A stretch of DNA of 64,000 nt from Terfezia claveryi (GCA_015179025.1 WHUX01000036.1:62001-126000), one strand, 5' to 3'; shown: positions 1 through 12,629, counted from the first letter of the stretch. The notes: a model not told the origin generated them from the sequence alone. Program-made: numbers and translations.

Positions 1-1540
1 ATGAGATGAGCGTGTACCGTTAACTGTCTCGTATCCAGCCGTTAGAGCCGATGCCAGCTCATGAACACTCTGCATGCAGAATTCTGGCAACCACAAAAAG
101 GTGCACGTGAGAGTAGGTAGTATACGTACAGCTATTTGCCCATTGGTAGTGCTGCTATCTATTCAACGGAAGAATCATGGCTTATCGTGCAGCCTGTGCA
201 CGTTACAGGTCTTAACAATGTGGATAGCTCCGTGTACGGGTAAATCACTCTCTCGTCGCTGCTGGACGTATATGGGTTTTAAATCATCACAGTGATCATC
301 CATATATTCTTTCTGTATTTTTTTTCATGGAATTTCCAAAGAGCACAGCACCGCATAAGGCGGATCACAGAAACCCACACTTGACAACTATCGCCAGCTC
401 TACAATACGAAGACTTAGGAGACAACAGAAACCGAGATGACAGATAACTAATCTCCCATAAAATACTATTGCAATTTCTTGACTTTTCTTCGGAAAATGG
501 ACGGTTTTGGTGTAAATTGAGTGGGCTGCACGTATTTGTTCTGGGACACTCTCGTGGGCATTAGCCGCCCACGGGCAGCATGTGCCCCCCGTGGGCAGCA
601 TATGCCTCCCGCCGGCAGGCTGCCCATGGGCGGCACCTAGTGTGTTTGTGGCCAATTATAACTAATTCGATATCCTGAGCCATTCATGGGCCCAGGCTGA
701 GTTTACCAGATGGTTACTGACGTCGGAGAGAGAATGGGATTCGGTCGAGTGAATCAATAAATTCCAGCTTTTACAATGCCTTACTCTGAGCTACAGACCC
801 ATATAGGTGTACGTAGTTCGCCGGTTTTTCTGAAGGCAAGGAAATTCTTGGGGGGGTCATCGGGTAAGCCCACGGTGGGTATATATTGAAAAGAGAGGGG
901 GTACAAATACAGAAAATAAGATCAATCAAGGTGTAAACGAACATTTTCTTTCACAGAGATCAACTTGTTAACTGTCACAGCCATACAGCATGACCGAAAA
1001 TTCACGTCCTCTGGAATTCCAGGTGCAAATATATATAAAACAAGATATGCAGATTACTCAATTATTTAGGCGAGAGTGTCCGTACGTACCATCATGTGAT
1101 CGAGGGTCGTGCTTGAATTATAATTATATTTATTATTGAAGTCACCCAGGAAAACCTTGAGCGGACCAGAACATATATGCCTCAAATCTAATTTGATATA
1201 TCGCGATAGCATGTTCAAAGTCACTCTAACTTCTTCCTCAATAAGTGTAAGAGGAGCTCCTGATCAGTAAGTCACTACAGCAATTTGTTATATCTAACCA
1301 CAATTGACAATCGCCCGCCCAGTTGAATCGCCACACGTGACGATGAGAGCGATAGTAAATCTTCCTACCCCATATCTTATTATGTAAGGTAAAAGGAAAT
1401 TCGTATCAGATTCGTTACAAACATAGAACTATTACAAACTAGACTGTACACCCAAATGAGCAAAGAATGTAACAGGAAATTCTGCAAACATGAACTCTTT
1501 CATTTAAACAAGTAAAATAGATCTTGGGTATATACGCGAA
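1..1540. other. Intergenic DNA, no supported gene
   Basis: No open frame here shows a recognisable family, signal peptide or plausible exon chain. The stretch is AT-rich with several T or A runs. The only notable structure is a GC-rich imperfect palindrome at 564-634, listed separately. It lies beyond the 3' end of the minus-strand peptidase gene. Confidence 0.6.
564..634. repeat. GC-rich imperfect inverted repeat
   Basis: Arms GCCGCCCACGGGCAGC (564-579) and GCTGCCCATGGGCGGC (619-634) are reverse complements with one mismatch. The 39-bp loop holds another GGGCAGCATATGCC-type palindrome. The block is far richer in GC than the surrounding DNA. It could be a small foldback element or a transcription-factor binding cluster; I do not recognise it. 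Confidence 0.5.
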
Positions 1541-3847
1541 CTAGAACTTTGGCTTCGATCCCCACGCACTGTTGAACTGCAAGGCGATATAATATCCCCA
1601 TTGTTGTAAACCATAGTCATCCGTATTGTCACCATTGGGCCCAGAAACATCGCCGTTCCCAGCCTGCGACGTTGGTGGGGGGGGAAGAATGTTATTACCA
1701 TCCTTATCCCAAGCAAGCGCCACAGCTGCCTTCCACAGCTCTGCTCTATCGTCCCACATTTCCTTTGTCGTGTAGAGATGCGCACTTGATGGCTGCCAGG
1801 TGAATTCCAGGGGCAAGCCATTTCCTGCTTCGTAACTGTTCCGCAAATTCATGCTGCTATAGTGCTGTATTGGGAGCCGCTTTGGGAGGAAGTCGTATTG
1901 CTTGGGGTTCGGGATGAATTTTTCAACATGCGCAGACTGGAAAGTATCCCAATCCCAGACCTGGGAACCTTTCACACCACCAACTGCCTGCATCTCCTTT
2001 TTATCTTGAGCTTCATCTGGGATCCCGTTGAACGTGATAGCTTTGGCCCCTAAGCTTTGTATAGCTTCGGAAAATATGGCACAGGTGGAACCGCATTTAC
2101 CATCAGACAACTACACCGTAAATTAGCAAACGGTATTCAATACGATGAAAAGATCGACCTACCAGAACAATGTCGTCTATACTGAATGGAGGATCGCCTG
2201 TGGTAGGGATATTTAAACCGGTTTCCTCTATCGTATTTGCAACATCCCATCTCCCCATGCTCGTAAAATAATCGCCATGTTTGTGAACTGGCCCGAGGAA
2301 CTCCTGAATGGAAGTAAATTCGTTATTATCAATATCTCTGCTCATGTTGAGGGATAAATGGCTTTGATCAGCATCGGCAGAATACTCGATTAGCAGATCC
2401 AGAGCTGGAGATCGTCGAAGATCGAAGCCATAATATGGCTGACTTTCTGGGAAGAATTTGCGGATAGAGGTGATTCCAAGTGCCACAAATCCCCCTCCAT
2501 TGTTAGACACATCAATCAGAATCCTCTTGATTCCACGCTTTTTCAACAACCCGATTGCCTCATCCATGAAATCGTTCCATTGAGCGAAAAAAGAATCAGA
2601 TTGGTCTGTGTCTTCAAAAGCATGAATCCCCCAAACTGCCGTCTCAGCAGAGAGGATGTGGATAGACTGTTCAGTACCCTTCATTGCCAGATCCGATGGT
2701 GGCCAGTACATCGATTCTGATGATTGGCGCCTGGTGAGCCTTCTCTTCTCTAATATCTGCCTTCGGTACAAATTAATTTCTCTCGAAATCTCCTTCTCTT
2801 TAAGAGCATTTCGCCCCTCAGCAGGAGACCCTCCACGCAGGTGTTCTCGGTGTTCTCGCTTGTGATGTTCTCGCTTCTGATTTTCTATCCCCGCATAATT
2901 TGGATCTAAGCAAGCCATCTCCTCAAATTCCTTCGAATTGCTGAAAATAGGCTGTTTAGGAATGTATGCTTGCCATTGAACGTCTATCTCTTTCCCATCC
3001 TTTGTCTTCATTTTGAAGCTATGTTCATCGTAAAAGGTCCTCTGGGCAAAGGTTCCGTATGCAACCTCAGTCTGAGGATTCTTGGATAACAGGAGTGTAT
3101 TATATCTTGCATCCGGGTCTATCCATCCCAGATCTGGAAGCTCCAAGGCCAACTGTTCCAGATGTTTATGCACCTCTTGTCCATTAATTTCTACGATCTC
3201 GTCTTGCAAGTCTCCAGTAACGGGATCGGCTGTATATATCAAAGGCAGGTCCTTTCCATTATATATTTCTATTAGAGGGTAGTTGTGGAAAAAAGGGAAA
3301 CTAACGGCACATGACGGTATATAATTGACGTGACCATCATGGAAGGAATTGTATAGCTTCATCAGGTCCGTTTGAAACATATAATCGTTCGGATATCCAT
3401 CTTTGGTGGCAGCTTTCTGCTCGATTTCATCAAATGTTCCATTTAGGTCAACACGCTTGATCCGGAGTTCGGGTGTCGGTGGGTCATAAAAGAAAGTCTG
3501 TGCGGAATAAATCTGCGTAAATAGGCGCATTTGTCTGGCAATATAAACGGCTCGTTTTGAATCGAATGGCACACTCGTTAGGCATGCGTATGCCATTTCA
3601 GCATTAACTATATTCTCGCCTGTCGAATTAAAAGGAGTAAGTCAGTAAACCGCCATTCTCATCGAAATCTTGATTGCAGAAGACTACCTGAGTGCCATGA
3701 CGAAGCTATCTCCGCACATGGATCCTTTGCTCGTTTGCTCTTCCATCGGCCTTCTTTACCAGACGGTACCGAGAAAGCTGAATCTGTAAGGTACAAAAGG
3801 CCTAAGGCAACGCCAACTGAGCGGCCGAAGCCCGTTCGGAAGTGCAT
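1541..3847 (-). CDS. Secreted S41-family (CPAF-like) serine peptidase
   Basis: Three exons: 3847-3688, 3619-2163 and 2110-1541. The introns are 3687-3620 (68 bp) and 2162-2111 (52 bp), and the product is about 728 aa. Residues 1-26 form a signal peptide (hydrophobic GVALGLLYL), so the protein is probably secreted. The FHDGH motif near residue 146 and the IDVSNNGGG strand near 422 are typical of the family. The second intron joins LL to SDGKCGSTC, giving the nucleophile motif (probable catalytic Ser about 547), which strongly supports that splice. The family is related to chlamydial CPAF; fungal members occur alone or, as UstP-type proteins, near ribosomal-peptide clusters. No precursor-peptide gene is visible here. 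A Lys/Arg/His/Glu-rich insertion (about residues 301-317) is encoded by a short DNA repeat near 2840-2880. No gene lies close by. Confidence 0.87.
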
Positions 3848-4546
3848 TCTCCTGGATAACTTCCCCGCGCTTTTAGGGTATTGAAGTGACTTGAAAGCAG
3901 CACTCGGACGACTTAGGTCTTAGGCAGAGAGCAAAAGGTTGATAGAAGGCCGGAGCGTGTTATATGGGCACGAAGTTGAGACCCCAGCCCGCAGAGTTGG
4001 GCTGAGTAGCAAGGATCAGCCCTAACCTGCCCCTGCCTGGAGAATATGAGACACATCAGCCCTTTGCGTGGGGGCTGGACAACATTGCTAACTAATGTCT
4101 TTCAGCATGCCCCGCCACACGGATAGTGGGTATAATTGCCAAATGTACTCCGATGGTACAAAAATAAGCATATATATACAGTATCACTGAGGTAAACATA
4201 CCCGATTCATGATCTTACATGAAGTAGAACATTCTGGTTACCTGATACACGTCTCGACGTGAGATAGTATCGATATGCTTCAGGAGTGATACAGCTTCCC
4301 ACGGATAGGCCCTGGCCCTGATATTTAGGCCTAGGTATTCTCGTATCATACTTTGGCCTTAGTGTAAGCTTCAGATTGTGTGCATGAAGTAACCGCTACA
4401 TGAATAACCAGCGACACACAAGATACATTGACTTACAAGTACGCATGAGCATGCCCTACCGAAAAGCCATAGTTTCTTTGCGCAATTACATGAAGCTTCG
4501 GTAGGTCTCGAAGTTTGAAGTACAATTTATGTAGTCAGCCATCGTC

Positions 4547-4623
4547 TACTTCACCACCGCAAGTGAGGGGATTAGAATTCTACGAACGTACCCAAGGTAA
4601 CCCTCACTTGTGGTGGTGAAGTA
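4547..4623. repeat. 77-bp hairpin (MITE-like) repeat
   Basis: Arms 4547-4569 and 4601-4623 are 23-bp reverse complements with one mismatch (TACTTCACCACC outward), around a 31-bp loop. A 3-bp CGT occurs on both sides, too short to call a target duplication. It is probably a miniature inverted-repeat element. Confidence 0.5.
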
Positions 4624-5183
4624 CGTAACCATTGTAAGTTGAGAGAAAGCAGCATTCACAGAACATCTCAAAATTGCAGTTAATGGCTGTGGGTGAATAT
4701 TTGTGCCCTTATTGACGGAACCAAGACAGAGTTTCGATCCTGAACAGGAAATCTTCGACCGCCTAATTAGCTAGCTCACGAATGTTAGACCTACTTAATG
4801 ACTGACGGTATAATTACTTGAGTAATGCCATTCAGTTCTCTTCTAATAATATTACTTAACAATCTTCAACTGCCAGGGTCATGTTTTGACTTGCGGTGGC
4901 TTAGCAACAGCCACACCTCTGGTCTCAGCAATAATTGCGTAGAAAGTAGACCCTGGTTGAGATAATCCAGAACAGATTTAATTGAAAATACAGTAGGATC
5001 ATGAGTTAATTGTCTGAAGACTCCTGTCGCAAACCTCACCAAGAATTTTCATTAATACCTTAGCCTGATTTACATCTCGTGGAATATATGGTTCACGTGT
5101 CCAGGCTCAATCTTGGAAGCAACATTACTGTTTCTAAAAATAACATTCGCGCTTGTCTTACTCCGTACAAAGTATTGCAGCAA

Positions 5184-5216
5184 TGCCAGGCCTAGTCTGG
5201 TTGGCACTGCCAGGTC
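5184..5216. repeat. Micro-insertion with flanking direct repeat
   Basis: TAGTCTGGTTGGCAC at 5193-5207 is flanked by TGCCAGGCC (5184-5192) and TGCCAGGTC (5208-5216), an 8/9 match. It belongs to the dispersed GTGCCAACCAGACTA family (reverse orientation). Confidence 0.7.
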
Positions 5217-5223
5217 ATAACGT

Positions 5224-5238
5224 TAGTCTGGTTGGCAC
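5224..5238. repeat. Micro-insertion motif copy, flanks unclear
   Basis: An exact copy of TAGTCTGGTTGGCAC, 16 bp after the copy at 5193-5207. No convincing direct repeat flanks it (CATAAC and CACAAC are the nearest candidates). Confidence 0.5.
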
Positions 5239-5750
5239 CCACAACATGGTATTACAGTAGAGGGTATACAAAATGGAAGCTTCATACCCAATTTGGACTT
5301 CGACTTATTATCTTATGGAAGTTTCTACATGCGATTGGACCTTCAAGATTTCCTTGTCCCCCCTTATCTACAATACTTCTATGTTCTGAGCATGATCCAG
5401 ACATTATCATGCAGTTCATATTTAGTATTGTGACGTTCCTACTATGGTTTATGATGACTCAATATCTTATGGACTTATCCGCGGTACGGTTATTACACAC
5501 ACATACTTCTCATAGCCTTAGGCTCCATAGACGTATAGACTTCAAATATATATATATATATATATACTAGAGTAGTTTCGCGTTGCAAATTCCTAGTCTC
5601 ATGCCCCGAATTCCCTCTGACTGCTCTCTTGAGATGTGAAAGACAGTGACTGTTTGTAAGGGAACAGCAGTTCTATATGAATTGGCAATGAATAAATATA
5701 GTCAGGATTTGTGTGTATTTACACCCACTTCGCTAAGTATACAAGAACTT

Positions 5751-5787
5751 ACTTTTACAGTAGTCTGGTTGGCACCACTTTACAGTA
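5751..5787. repeat. Micro-insertion with flanking direct repeat
   Basis: A 14-bp insert GTCTGGTTGGCACC (5763-5776) lies between ACTTTTACAGTA (5751-5762) and ACTTTACAGTA (5777-5787), identical except for one T in the T run. Confidence 0.75.
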
Positions 5788-7855
5788 ACTTACATAATTG
5801 TTTGGGCATGTGATTCATTTCCGCTTTTGCTTTTCGTTGCACTACCGCCGCGGAGTGTAGCGAGTGACTATGTAGTCTAATGTAAATATGCAACAGGAGT
5901 CTTTAATAAATGAATATATAACAAATTTTAACTTGCCATTAGCTATCGTAAGAATATATACAATACTTAGGAAAAAGTCTTCACGCACCATCAATCGCAC
6001 TGCTGTATGTCTCACCAGAAATAGCGGGCGCTAGGGCTGTGCTGCGGCGGTGCTTGAAGAGTATCTCCTACGCATTGTAGTGGTGTCTTTAATTAAGAGA
6101 TGAATGTATGTATGAAGTCATGTACGATAGCACTGTCTAAACTAACGTGCATCATTACCGTAGTTCAGGGTATTCTGGTTTTGCAGACGGTTAACATGTT
6201 TATAAAATTGATGGATTTGCAACTTCATTGCCTGCCTAATAGTCAATTGGTTGCCTGTCTGATTAATTCTGCTTGCATTACAACCGCGCTGTCTACCATC
6301 AACTCCAGTTATCATTGTAGTGCTCCTAATCAATCGTCAACTATCTTGCATAGCAACAAGCAAGATCGAACTGTGTGCACAACATACCCAGTGGAGCTCG
6401 ACCAATCGATCTCCTTGGGTGATTAATTGGTACCTTGCAGGGTTCTCCAATTTTCCACTTGACTCGTGCTCCGAAGAGACAATTTGGCTGAGCGAAGCGG
6501 TTGCGCGGCTTCATGTTGGTGATGAACAGTATTGGAGACCTCTGCCATCTGGGATTTTTCCCTTACTTGGGGATTGCCTGTCCAATCACAGAAGTTCTGG
6601 ATCTACTTATATCTATTATATTCTGCTTGACGCCAAATCTCCCCCATCATTTTCTGTTATGGTAGCTACTAACACAATATAGTAGCGAGGATTTGCATAG
6701 TTGATTCCAAGAGCATAGTACAGCACAACAGAAACTCTTGAGATAATGCCGATTTGGTTCAGCAAAGCATGGCATATGCGACGCAGTGATTGAATATGTA
6801 GAGAGATCACATGATAGATTCATGGTCAGCACTGTGCACTGGTAGATACGGTCCCAACGATGGGCACGTGTAGCGCTAGTGTGAATCAAGGTGCGGAGCG
6901 CCCCTAGGGAATACCGTATAGTAATGTTCTTACATACTGAGCAGCTACAAGTAAACCAATATCCATTGTAGTGTTGTGAAACGGTACCACGAGATGGTTT
7001 CAATTCGTTGGATAATCCGTCAATTGAAAATTTCAGGTGTGTGCACATCTTGAGGAACCCTAATCTAGCTGGAGGAACCCCAACGTCCTTCCCTGATCTC
7101 ATGTCATATGCATCCTCTCTACATCTTCTCTAAGTACTTCCCCCAAGACATTAGCTAGCCCACTAGCCTCCTATCACTTGGTAACCTCATCCACATAGCT
7201 ATTCACTCTCCCGCACTGAGATTCACCTCAGTGTCTCCTTAACGGCAATGTCTTCTCAACACTTTGGTACCCTTGCCTGGGCCCCAGAGCTAGTTTTAAA
7301 CCAATTTCCTTCAAAAAGGTAGCCGCCTGGTCGCGGCTTTCTTTGCCTACCGTTTCAGGAAATACGGCTCCACCACCAGAGGAGCCTGGTGTCAAAGAGG
7401 CGGAGGATACCCGAGGAAGCACAGTGCAAAAGGGATCCTGGCTCCACAAAGATAGATCGAAGCTTGATCTCGTTAGCAAGAGTGGGTGAGAGTGCTCTGT
7501 AAATGAACAACATTCAGCTTTGCATATCAATGACGGAAGGAGTTCTGATTGTACTCGAATCATAAACCGAGTCATTACCACCTCTCGCAATGCCAGCCTC
7601 ATCCTTCTGTGTAACACTCCTTCTTGAACAAAATTTCCCACATGAAGGCGCCACAGACCAGATCAATCACTAGGTGTACACACCGATGTGGATGTAGTAG
7701 TCCTCAATGTTAGTAAGTACATTCGAGGAACGCATGGATAAAGAGATTGTGAGGTAGTTCAAGCCAAATGTGTTTGGGCGTTCAGGCAAAAGTATGAGAG
7801 AGATGATTGGTAATGTGGAGGTTATTGGGAGTGCAGGTGATAGGCAGAGTTGTAT

Positions 7856-8001
7856 GGTTGGATGGGACCGCTTCTTGTACCGAAAGCACAGGTCGAACCC
7901 TTAAAGGGGAGGCTTAGGGACCCTGTCATGATCTTAGGTCGATCTCGAGTATAGACTTTAAGAAAATAAAAATAAAAAGAAAAAAAAAAAAGGTTGAATG
8001 G
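7856..8001 (+). mobile_element. 5'-truncated LINE 3' end with A-rich tail and TSD
   Basis: The segment 7866-7991 (CCGCTTCTTGTACCGAAA onward, then an AAAATAAAAATAAA-type tail) matches the 3' end of the LINE relic at about 13950-14057 in the same orientation. It is flanked by GGTTGGATGG (7856-7865) and GGTTGAATGG (7992-8001), a 9/10 direct repeat. Extreme 5' truncation, an A-rich 3' tail and a target duplication are the marks of target-primed reverse transcription. No coding sequence remains. Confidence 0.75.
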
Positions 8002-9358
8002 ATACCGGGTGATATCTAGCAAGAAAGAAACCGATGTGCCGTAGACTTTGTGCTAGTGGTTGTGCTCCGCATTGTGGTGGAGATAAGTCACTTGCCTGAT
8101 GTAGACTTTCACCGATATGCTTTTCGAAATCTCGTTGTGTGAAGTGAAGTCAAAGGGCTGATCAAGTGTTGATGCTAAACGAGCAAAAGGATTTCAGGGC
8201 CATTCGACCCTTAATTAAACACTCGATTTATTTTCCAGTCACTTATTGCCAGCTAGCTTCACATCTCAAAAACTTCAGCCATTGGCTTGCCTCGAGCTTG
8301 AGTTGACTCGGTTCAGAAGGCCAACGAAATATATCCCCTTGGCTTTTCTCGGTATGGATTTGTACGGTATGTTTTCTACTCTAGAATATTCAGCACCAAA
8401 GAAGTGAACTCCTAATCTCGGACGCCGAGTGCAACTGGTTCGGAATACTAGAATGCTTTGTAGGTAATTGATGATTACGCGTGTGGATCCATATGAGCAC
8501 AAGATCGCTGCATTTTTTTTTTGAGGGGTTGTCCCAAAACCTGGTTAATGATCTACAGTAGATTGAGCTTCGGGTGATGGGAGTCTAGAAAGTTATTCTC
8601 TGCAGATGGTTGTTAACCTTGTGCAGAATATGAATGTAAATTTGATACACATTAGTCTGGATAGGCATATACGCATATGTATGTTTGACCACTTTCATTT
8701 TTTGATTCACCAGAGAACAGACAACGCTACGCTATATGAGGCAGTGGCTACCAAAAGCGGATATGATTTAACTTGACCGGTCGCAACTGGCACTATTACT
8801 ATTACGTATACGTGGTGTATACGTATTCAAATGAATGTCATTCATGTGTCTATCTATGTATAATCCGCCCGAGGGTTTCTGGAAGGCGGTAAATTCAGCG
8901 TATATTGTTACTTACTTTACGCACTGGAATGGGGTGTCAACTAAATGGTCGACTCTTTAGTAGCAATTATATCCTAGGGCTGGGGTTACCGTTTGCATAA
9001 TCTTGAGTCACTAGAACAGAAGAATGCCAGTGAATCAATCACACGTGATCTATGATCCTCAAGCCGTGTCTCACAGCGCCTCCTGATTGCAACCCGTAGA
9101 GGGCAAATGCTATAAAATCCAGGAACATAGGATGATTTCATAGTTACTGCGCAGCGAAAGGAACTCTGCTGCTGATCCAAGAGCGACCAATGTTCACCAG
9201 ATTTCAGAGAGACAAGCAAAGCAAGTGCATCAGAATAGCACCGAAGAGTCACCCTGACCGAGCATCCCAGTAGGGAGCCACCGATATAAACGAACTAGAA
9301 ATCTGCAAGACTCGGAGGGAGCTATCACTCGATCTGAGGAAGCAGTGCAGGTAATACC

Positions 9359-9408
9359 AGAGGGTCAGCCTCCGAGGAGGGCTTGTGCCAACCAGACTAA
9401 GAGGGTCA
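9359..9408. repeat. Full-length micro-insertion with perfect 9-bp TSD
   Basis: A 32-bp insert (9368-9399) lies between two exact copies of AGAGGGTCA (9359-9367 and 9400-9408). It starts with a small hairpin, CCTCCGAGGAGG, followed by GCTTGTGCCAACCAGACTA. This is the clearest long copy of the family. Confidence 0.85.
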
Positions 9409-9646
9409 CACTGAACGAGTATCCCAGTTAAGCAATCTCGGGAACCATTTTAGCAGCTGATACACGCCTCGGACTGCAACCAGGTAACGACTCGCCTAAA
9501 GATCTATATCATATGCGTAGGCAGATCTCACTACCTGTGCCAGGTATCTTGAGAAGCTAGTACCTATTATTAGCCATGAGGCTACTGGGTGCTATACGGC
9601 CAACCAGAGTATTTATTACGCTAGGATGACTTAGAGGCGATGCTAC

Positions 9647-9676
9647 CTACTAGACGTGCCAACCAGACTACTAGAC
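9647..9676. repeat. 12-bp micro-insertion with perfect 9-bp TSD
   Basis: GTGCCAACCAGA (9656-9667) lies between exact copies of CTACTAGAC (9647-9655 and 9668-9676). A weaker partial copy (GCCAACCAGAGTA) lies nearby at about 9600-9612. Confidence 0.8.
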
Positions 9677-11097
9677 TCCCTTACATACAGGAAATCACAA
9701 AGGAAAAATACATAGCTTGGCGGGCAGCTGCAACTCGAACTAGGGCTTTTCTCTAAGAGACAAAGGCGAATACAAATCACTCGGCCAAGGGGCCAATTGA
9801 AGTCAAAGAAGGATTTCAAACTCTTCTATTCGGGCATTATCCGATATAGTAAAGGTGCCAGTCAGTCTCAGCTCGTAAGTACAAGCCATGGAAGTCTATT
9901 ACTGAAGTATATGGATGAAGGGTGTAAGAAGGCGTTTCGGCCGAGGGGGGTTTTTCTAAAAAAAAAAAGGTCAGTACTCGTGTGTACCCCCTTCGGGGGG
10001 TACCACGAGACAGCGATGGCTTAAAAGCCTGTTGGAAGGGCCTTGCGGCTAATGGAGAAGCAGCTGAGAAAAAGGCTTAGAATAACCGTGTATAAATAAA
10101 GTTATTTAATATGAGTTTGGGTTACACCTTGGAAGTATACGTAAACATATGGTTTTATAATTACCCTGAAGTATTTCTATGCTTGCCTTATCCTTAGGTA
10201 GTGCATTGATTGCTACGTAAATGTATACTTATTTTCAATTTTAGTCCCTGTATATGTATGTACCTTTATTGTCTGCATAAACACTCACGACTAAATTTTG
10301 TCCTGTTTACGTTAGGATCGATCTGATATGGTAGTTGTGTCAGGTCCAATACTACCAACATAGGAATAGCGTAGACTTTATGTCGCCGTTAGAAGCTTTA
10401 TATGTGGCTATAAACGCGAATTCTTTTTTTCAACGTCGGCAGTCGGCTTATAGCCATGACGGGGGAAATTTTCTATAATGTGAAAGGCCCAGCCCGCTTT
10501 TTAGAAGTACTTAAATGTTTGCCAAGAGTTCTTTTCGAGCCCTCATACATAACTGTATCAACAAATGCAGGTATCACGATACAATATCTAATTATAATAA
10601 TCAATAATCAATTATAATTATTGGATAGCTAGTGATGGCTTGAATCTTCTAGACCATATATCTTAGCTTTTTAGGTATAGAAGAGATGAAGAGGCCCAGG
10701 ACCCAGGACTGACGTCGACTTTGGACAGGTAATGATTATGCATATCGGCATCCAAATACATATATTCTATGTATGCCATTCAGCACTATACTGGAGATTC
10801 ATATAATGCTTCTGCGTAGGATACAATGATAATAACGTGACCCACATTACCAGAAAAATCGTTGCATACTAATCAAACGAGGGGAGGGGCCTTGGTTCAA
10901 TGAAAAAGGTACCTGGGGTTAACATTCCATTTCGCCATCAACTGTTATACAAAAGAAACAATATGTAAACTATAGCTGGAGACTAAAGGAAGGGCTGTTA
11001 GTGAACCCACAGGACTCATGACTCAATTGTGGCGATTGGGGCGCGAAAATAGCGAGGGGGCCGGTGTCAGGAAATCCATAATACAGCTGGGAGGGAT

Positions 11098-12180
11098 TGT
11101 TGAGGACCCATGGTGAGGACCTTATGTGTTGACGAATCTGACTACTCATGTGATTGGAAAGGTTATATGGGAGACCCCATGTATATAAACCTCTAGTATA
11201 GCCAGTGGTGGAAAGGTCTTAAGACAGTGAGGCCTACACCTACTTATTATATCTACCAAATCACATCTTTTGAGCTTCGCGCAAAAGGTTATGAGCCCGG
11301 TGCTCAATAATCTACCACTCCAACAATCGACCACAATCCAAAAGCCCAATTAGTAGCAGCAGCAGGGCAGATGCCCACTGTATCTCCAACTCAGCCATCA
11401 AACTCTGACCGAAAAATTCTATCACTTAACTGGGGGTGACGGGTCACTACGATGAAATTATTTCTACGCATGGCCAAAGTGGGCAACTATCGAGCCTGGG
11501 ACATCGTCGAAGGAATCTACAGAAGGCTACCTATTGAACGGGTTTTTTTTTTTTTTTCTCTTTTAACAACTCATTACCCCCAAGAATGGGAAGATTGCAA
11601 CGACTACATTATGCTCACTCTCCTTAAAATTAGTGAAGCCCAAGTCAGAGGCAGAATAGGCACTATCGAAAAAGCCAAAGATGCTTGGAATGAACTCTGA
11701 AGCACCTACGAATAAGGGATTTTCATGCTCTTCTCTATACTTTATATCTTTACTTCGACGACCGATAGTCAAATAATACAGACCATATTGCTGTATATGG
11801 AAAACCTGGAATACCTTTGCAGGAATAATTGGATCCAAATCTGACCGAGTCAATTGAAAAAAAGATCATACCCCAATGGGCAGCATACACCAAAAATATG
11901 ATTATTCCATATAAAGCTCTAGCAAGAAGAGCACCCATTGAACTCTTCCTAAATCAAAATGCAGTCCAAGAACGTACAAATCTTAAAGTATTTGGAGAAC
12001 TTGTTATTTGTTTTAATTATAATATTAAAGCCTCAAACAAGCTAGCTCCAAGAGGATATAAGGCATGAATCATTGGATATAGTTCTACATATCTCACATG
12101 GAAAGATCGGGGAAACTCGGGATGGCTAAAATTCCAACGACTAAGCTGCAACCGATACGACCGAAGACGGAAAAAAAAAT
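11098..12180 (+). mobile_element. Decayed Ty1/Copia LTR retrotransposon
   Basis: A probable 5' LTR spans 11098-11325. It begins TGTTG, ends CAACA, and holds a TATATAAACC promoter-like box. A gag-like reading starts at ATG 11371. After a frame shift it continues as NYRAWDIVEGIYRR, then EWEDCNDYIMLTLLKIS and KAKDAWNEL, the usual Copia gag (UBN2) pattern, up to about 11720. Internal sequence is deleted, and the next part (about 11770-12130) reads as the end of a Copia integrase: WAAYTKN, PIELFLNQ, LKVFGEL, KLAPRGYKA, stop, IIGYSS. No protease, reverse transcriptase or 3' LTR was found. Stops and frame shifts show the copy is dead. Confidence 0.72.
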
Positions 12181-12629
12181 TTTTTTAAGTACTTTAGAGC
12201 CTTTCAGCATAGCCAAATTTTACATGCCCTCTTCCTGTTTATTTATTTCTGCTCTGCCTACGCTAAGGAAGAAATATCAAAACTGGCAGATTGCCTCTAT
12301 CTTCCCCCCTCTTCTTTCCTTCCCCCTCCTATCTCCTACCTTTTCTTTCACCACACCTAACCTCACGGTTAGGCGTTCCTTTTCCTTCACCTCTCCCCCG
12401 GTAGCATTTTACTTCTGCCATCGGCAGAGAAAAAAGAAAGCGAAGGGGGCAAGGACCCGTCTCCCTTTCTTTTGCGCCGGAACATTAAACAAACGATCTA
12501 CATCAACTATTGAAAAAGCATCAGTACAAAGAACTAAACCACCTCTTATATGACTTAGATTTTTTTTCAAAGGGAACTACTTTAAAGAAAGTCACATGCC
12601 CCCGAGAAGAATTCCCTAGGCGCGACTGG
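12181..12629. other. Intergenic DNA between two transposon relics
   Basis: About 450 bp between the Copia and LINE relics. It is rich in C/T and A/T runs (for example 12300-12360). The plus-strand frame at 12098-12553 is compositionally simple and matches nothing I know. It could be uncoded LINE or Copia sequence. Confidence 0.4.

Larger units (their letters stand above)
3848..11097. other. Gene-poor, repeat-bearing intergenic region
   Basis: This 7.2 kb of mostly AT-rich DNA has no gene I can support. Short frames at 5232-5570, 6100-6682, 6647-7102, 7228-7641, 8986-9252 and 9797-10024 match no recognised family, lack signal peptides and overlap frames on the other strand. Identified items, listed separately, are a hairpin element (4547-4623), several micro-insertions of the GTGCCAACCAGACTA family and a truncated LINE 3' end (7866-7991). 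A 23-bp direct repeat with a few mismatches occurs near 9248 and 9406 (TCACCCTGACCGAGCATCCC and relatives). The first few hundred bases should include the promoter of the minus-strand peptidase. Confidence 0.55.

Noticed and set aside
6647..7102. 151-codon minus-strand frame
   Set aside because: No recognised family, odd composition with overlapping frames on both strands, and no splice-supported extension; treated as chance.
7228..7641. 137-codon minus-strand frame
   Set aside because: No family signal or plausible start context; it may be part of an older repeat.
9248..9440. Possible 5S rRNA-like fragments
   Set aside because: Short resemblances to 5S boxes do not extend; only an internal direct repeat can be shown.
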